Assembly (NCBI GenBank): GCA_035772785.1
Contig: JAOCPU010000043.1
Coordinates: 244,788-308,787, forward strand
DNA length: 64,000 bases
Direction of reading: 5' to 3'
Origin: Phlebiopsis flavidoalba
Taxonomy: Eukaryota > Basidiomycota > Agaricomycetes > Polyporales > Phanerochaetaceae
Shown: piece after piece, positions 59,769 to 64,000 of the stretch
Numbering within the stretch: the stretch's first letter is position 1
Layout: every line of letters begins with the position of its first letter
Position numbers and translations under genes: made by a program
The notes under the pieces: model-generated
Told to the model about the DNA's origin: nothing
The model's database searches: none
What the model saw: the letters and a program-made list of their open reading frames with translations, nothing else

Positions 59769-62280
59769 ATGAGTAGTTTGTAGGTGCAGAGGTGAGGAAC
59801 GGATGTCCGCGGGAAATTGTGCATGTCGGGCGCACCAGTGAGATCATATTGTTTTCCACACGACTCCCATTGGACTGATAAGATGGGGAGCTACGTGCGA
59901 ACCTCCGTGAGACGCGACTCGAAGCGCATTATGGTCAGCTGCGTAGTAAATCATTCTCCACCACACCCAAATGGTGTTTGCGTTGAAGTGACTGGGCTCT
60001 TTCCACTGTACGTTTTTCACCAACGTGTGTGAGAGAGGCTCATCCCACGGAGTCTCAGTGACGCGTTGCCCTCCAATAGTCGACTCTAAATCTGGCGTAA
60101 AACACACAAACGGTCAGGGTCCGTCAGAATGAGTTGCGGCAACACTCATCAGCATCGTCACAATCATCAGCAAAATAATCGAGTTGATACCTACGTGTGG
60201 CTTTGCTTGCGATAGGGAAGCCAAAGCGCTGACGCGAAGCGAGACGTGCTCTCAAGGTAAACGATTGGATATTGCTACCTTGATTGGGAGGAATTTAAGT
60301 AATCTACCATGATTGACAGCCTTTTTAACCCAGGTCAGCATCCTACATGGCTACATAAACGTCGGTGGGGTTATCACGTCTGTTATTAAATAAATCTAAA
60401 TACACTTTTTCATGATGCGAACCTATCCACGCCCGATCCGAGTGTAATATCCGACGTGTACTTGATCCGGGCCGGCCGAGCAGCCCGCGCGAGCATGCAA
60501 CGACCACCAGTAAGGGCCTTCTTTTACACGTTGCACTTTTCCATTCAGAGCTCAACAACACAGATCTCGCATGCAACTGCTCCGTCCTCTCTGAGGAGGC
60601 TGAGTGACCCGTGGAAGAACAAAAAAGCCACCCACGGACAGTGCGTACGTGATATATAAAGCGACCCGACCGAAACTGGCCCCCCCATAAGTGAGTGCCC
60701 CACTCCCTTCTCTTACATTCCCTTACCGCCACCACGACATCTGCGACCATCCCTGTCCCTTCAACCACTACCTCTAGGCCCGCTATCGGATCCTCCCACA
60801 GGATTATACTACATTGAAATCAATACACTCACGGTGAGTTGGCCTGCATTATTGGTGAATTTGCACTGACTCTGAAGTCTTATAAATCAGCCGAAGGGCA
60901 AGTTCTCTCAACGTGAGGGTGGATATATGCCCCCAATATGACAGGTTAATAGTATTCACCACGTGCAGATAATCTACCTTCTTTAGCTCAATACAATTAA
61001 TTTTAAAAAGCCACCTAGTCCGGGCTCAGCACTGCCTGGCGTGTTAACTCTAAATGGCGGCAGCTGGCGGCGCATCCGGCGAGAGACGCTCTCACGGTAA
61101 TCGAAACATGCCTGCACGGCGCCGCCGAGAACCAATATGACAAGCTTACCGTCTAACGGTGACACTGCCTGCCAAATAGGGCGTATGACCGCAGATGTAG
61201 TCGCCATTGAGTACTTGATTGTGCCACATAGCCTGTGCGTCAAGTGTAGGCTGATAGTTTTCTACTAGAGTATTCATGTACATTTTGCCTATGAAGGCAA
61301 TCAAACCTATTTTGTTTGCTTTATTTGATATTGGGGCACCTTGTGCGAGACATTTTCCAGAGATCCCAGATAACTATCGAATATGGGAGTTTTTACAATA
61401 CGGTACGAAGCCGCGAATTCAATACAAAGATCATTGTTTAAAATGAATGTCTCATTGGCCTGTTTTTACAATTACGATTTTATGAATGATAAATCGTTTC
61501 CAATGCGGTGTGTTTGGGTATTGGGGATCTCTTCCTAACCCAAAATTCGTCGAAAGGCGGTGGGAAAGTGAGTTGAGTTTTTTGTTACCGTTCGATTCAA
61601 AATTGAGAGCGTCTCTCGCGGCGTCTGCCAACCTTAACCCTAAGGTTTTCCAATACAAATTTGAATCAAAACTTGTCCGATTTTCTGACATTGTCGTACA
61701 TGGATCTGACCTCTGAATATTGCTACTAACTATGCGACCCCTGAAACTACCCCTCGCTTCAAGTCGTTACGTTTTAAGCGCCCGATGTTTTCAACTCCTG
61801 CAAGCTCGCACAAACTTCGACGAACTTTCGTTCCAGAATTAGCGCCCGTCTGTCCACTGCCTTACCTTGCGGAGGACGTACTCTGCTGTGCTAGTGGGTA
61901 TTTAGTGTTCTCTAAAACATTTATCACCAGTTATAAATGTATTATTCAATTTTTGTGTCTCTGTTAACATGCCAATTGACGTCAATGCATTCGTGTTTCT
62001 GCACTTCGTTCGAGTTTCGGCGTTCCCCGTGTGCCACAACGGTTTTGATCGCTTCCGCTTCTTCGGACAGTATCACTGTCGAGACTGGGAGCTCTTTATA
62101 TTTGTTTATCTGTTGTTTAACTGTATACATCTTATCATTTGGTCTCTTCAGCCATCTCACATAGGATTTAAGAGTGGGGGTATAAATAGATTCAGAGAAA
62201 CTATCTACTACACAGAGGGAAACTGACAATCGGGAGATTGCACAGCCAGAACACACCTCACACTGGGTATTTCTTGTCGT
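59769..62280. other. Stretch without a recognised gene; candidate promoter inside
   Basis: Upstream of the permease. Short open frames only. 61.3-62.25 kb is visibly AT-rich, with a minus frame of 104 codons (61942-62256) of unknown family. A palindromic CCTTAACCCTAAGG is at about 61630-61645. Confidence 0.35.
60651..60780 (+). promoter_or_regulatory. TATA box and pyrimidine-rich start region with no obvious ORF
   Basis: GATATATAAA at 60651-60660 is followed by a pyrimidine-rich segment with many CCTT/CCACC stretches to 60780. At about 60834 a GGTGAGT donor and at about 60890 an AATCAG acceptor could form a 57-nt intron. No ATG-started frame of useful length follows, so this may be the leader of an unrecognised or non-coding transcript. 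Confidence 0.35.
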
Positions 62281-63180
62281 CGTCGCGCCCGTGTTGAGCC
62301 GTCGCTGTTGTGCTGTCCGCCCCGTCTCGTCGTCGATTAATAATTGTTCAGTTTATGCGTTAGCGGCGGCGTAGGTGACTTTGTCGCTGCCGTCTGCGTC
62401 ACACCTGTTCCGGTTTCGATCGTTGTTGTCCTCGTCGTGGGCGGCCACGTCGCGCTGTGGGCAGCCACCCCGTGGCCACCCTCGTTGCGGCAGTCCTCTC
62501 CTATGTTGTGTTCATCCCAGTAGAGGTTGTGCTTGTATGTATTTGTCCCGTCGCCGTCCCCGCCGCGGTTTTATGTCCTTATTGTGCATCCATGTAGCGT
62601 GCGGCTGTCCACATCGCAGCTCACTCGCCGTAGTTGGTGTCCGCGCCTGGCCACGTCGCATCGTTGTTCTTGCATCGTCATAGTCGGCCTCAGCACATTG
62701 TGGTCGGCCTCGTCACGCCGGGTCACAGCTTTACTGTCGCGGCAGTCGCCTCGCCATCGTGCCGTCCTCGTCGCGCTTGTGGCAACTGCGCCTCTCGTGG
62801 ATGTCTGTCGCAGTTGTGCCGTGGATGTCGCAGTTGTGCCGTTTGTATCGCGCTAAGTTTATTAGTGTGGTGTGGTGTCAGTGGTAATGGCCACCATTGC
62901 ATGGTGCACGTCATGCAGTCAATGCGCGATGACCATCGGCGTCGAGGGCCGCCCAAGCGTGTGGCCGGCGTCGTTGGCTGCCCCGTCACATCTTGGGACC
63001 GCGGAAAAAATGCCGGAATTCCTTGGTCGTCCTCGTTTCATTGCGGATATACTGTCGCCGCGTCGTGGCCGTCATTGTATGTCTGGTGATGGCCTCACTG
63101 CATCTTGGTCGTCACTCGAGTCGAGGTGTCCTTGGCGCGTAGCGACGTCACCTCGCAATTGCTATGCATACCGTTGAGCG
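62281..63180. other. Adenine-poor, GTC-rich stretch
   Basis: On the plus strand A is strikingly rare and GTCGT/CGTCG/TTGTG words recur, with degenerate repeats such as GTCGGCCTC twice near 62680-62715. The open frames through it are serine/arginine/cysteine-rich and look composition-driven. No gene is called. Confidence 0.5.
62806..62842. repeat. 17-bp direct repeat, 20-bp period
   Basis: TGTCGCAGTTGTGCCGT occurs at 62806-62822 and 62826-62842, perfectly repeated. Confidence 0.9.
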
Positions 63181-64000
63181 TGTTCGTAGTCCTAGCAATA
63201 CTGTGCGGCTGACGGGCATGCGTGAGGTTCCGGCGTGGAATGCACGACCACAAAGTGGTTGGTGAGCGCGCTGTTCGCGAACCCGTGGGCTCTGTGTGCA
63301 CGGCCCAAAGCGGCGGTTGGCGATGCGCCGACGCGTCTGGACAGCACCGGAATCAAAAAAAGACGATCCGTCTTCGCTCCCAGGCGTCTTCGGGAATGCG
63401 CTTCTGCACATGGGAGGGGCCTGCGAGCGATGAGGTAGGGGAGTAACAGGGGAGGGGATGCATCAGAGGCTGTCGAGCTTGCAGGCTCGCGGCAGGGGAC
63501 AAAGAAACATAGAATAAAAAGATCACTTACCTTTTCCGAGAATACACGCGCTCTTGGAGGGCATGTGCGTTGCGGAGCTGCGGGCACGGTCGCGCGAGTT
63601 CAGTTCGGTGTGTGCGCGAGAGAACTAGCGTGACGCACCTAGGAACGAGTCCAACGAGCTCTCAGGCTCGTCTGTATCCACCTTAGGCTGGAAAGTGTGC
63701 CATGCACCCCTTCCCATCCTCCCGCGACCTTCTCCGACTGCCGATATCGCTGCGCTTGAATAAATACAGCCGTTGAGCGAGAGGTCGTTGGTGCGCGTCT
63801 TGAACGGTAATGGGCGGCGAAAGGTGACAATGAAGCTGAGAAAAGAAGACGTACAGGGGGCTCAGAAGACTCTAGAAGAGGTCTCCGCGTGAAGACAAGG
63901 GCGGCCAGGATCCGCCGTTCTCGTGAACGACGGCGGAGGATGGGAGCACGAGCAGAAGAGTCCCGGGCGCTTCGGACTTGGAACTCGACGCGCGGCAAGC
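63181..64000. other. Terminal stretch without a recognised gene
   Basis: GC-rich, with overlapping arginine-rich frames on both strands. No domain or splice pattern is recognised. Confidence 0.4.

Noticed and set aside
61630..61645. Telomere-like CCCTAA
   Set aside because: Only a single unit inside a palindrome, no tandem array.
62160..62300. TATA-like GTATAAATA and a TGGGTAT string resembling an LTR with primer-binding site
   Set aside because: No matching second LTR, no exact tRNA-complementary site and no reverse transcriptase or integrase frame nearby.

Overview
The window is nuclear DNA from a filamentous basidiomycete, most likely an Agaricomycete. The evidence is many short introns (about 49-76 nt, mostly GT-AG), gene families typical of that class (DUF6533 and DUF6534 membrane proteins, aryl-alcohol-dehydrogenase-type aldo-keto reductase, SRPK-like kinase, NRPS-like reductase) and no organelle, virus or rDNA signature. 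No tRNA or CRISPR was seen. All assignments come from motifs read by eye; no database search was run.

Left part (0-19 kb): an intact SRPK-like kinase (-), a short unknown gene (+), an intact BTB/POZ-like protein (-), the protein farnesyltransferase beta subunit (+, frame-broken), two DUF6533 membrane proteins (+), a second damaged BTB-like C-terminus (-) and a damaged Zn2Cys6 regulator (-). Middle (20-40 kb): a DUF6533 gene (-), an HXXXD acyltransferase (-), a DUF6534 gene (-), an aldo-keto reductase (-), a JmjC protein (+), a UbiA prenyltransferase (-), a 39-bp minisatellite, and an intact secreted/single-pass membrane protein with a GC-AG intron (+). Right part (41-60 kb): a NAPE-PLD-type metallo-hydrolase (-), two more DUF6533 genes (+), a cytochrome P450 (-), the reductase end of an NRPS-like enzyme (-) and an amino acid permease (-). 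The last 4 kb holds no gene I recognise, only a candidate promoter and a low-purine stretch.

Two themes matter. First, many genes keep strongly conserved protein motifs but the motifs lie in different frames separated by 1-2 nt indels, often at homopolymers, while three neighbours (kinase, BTB, membrane protein) are perfectly open. This looks more like uncorrected assembly indels than old pseudogenes, and it means that 'empty' stretches may hide more exons. Second, UbiA prenyltransferase, NRPS-like carboxylate reductase, P450, HXXXD acyltransferase, aldo-keto reductase, Zn2Cys6 regulator and a permease lie in one region. This could be a specialised-metabolite neighbourhood for a prenylated aromatic or meroterpenoid, but that is inference: the genes are interspersed with DUF6533 and housekeeping genes.
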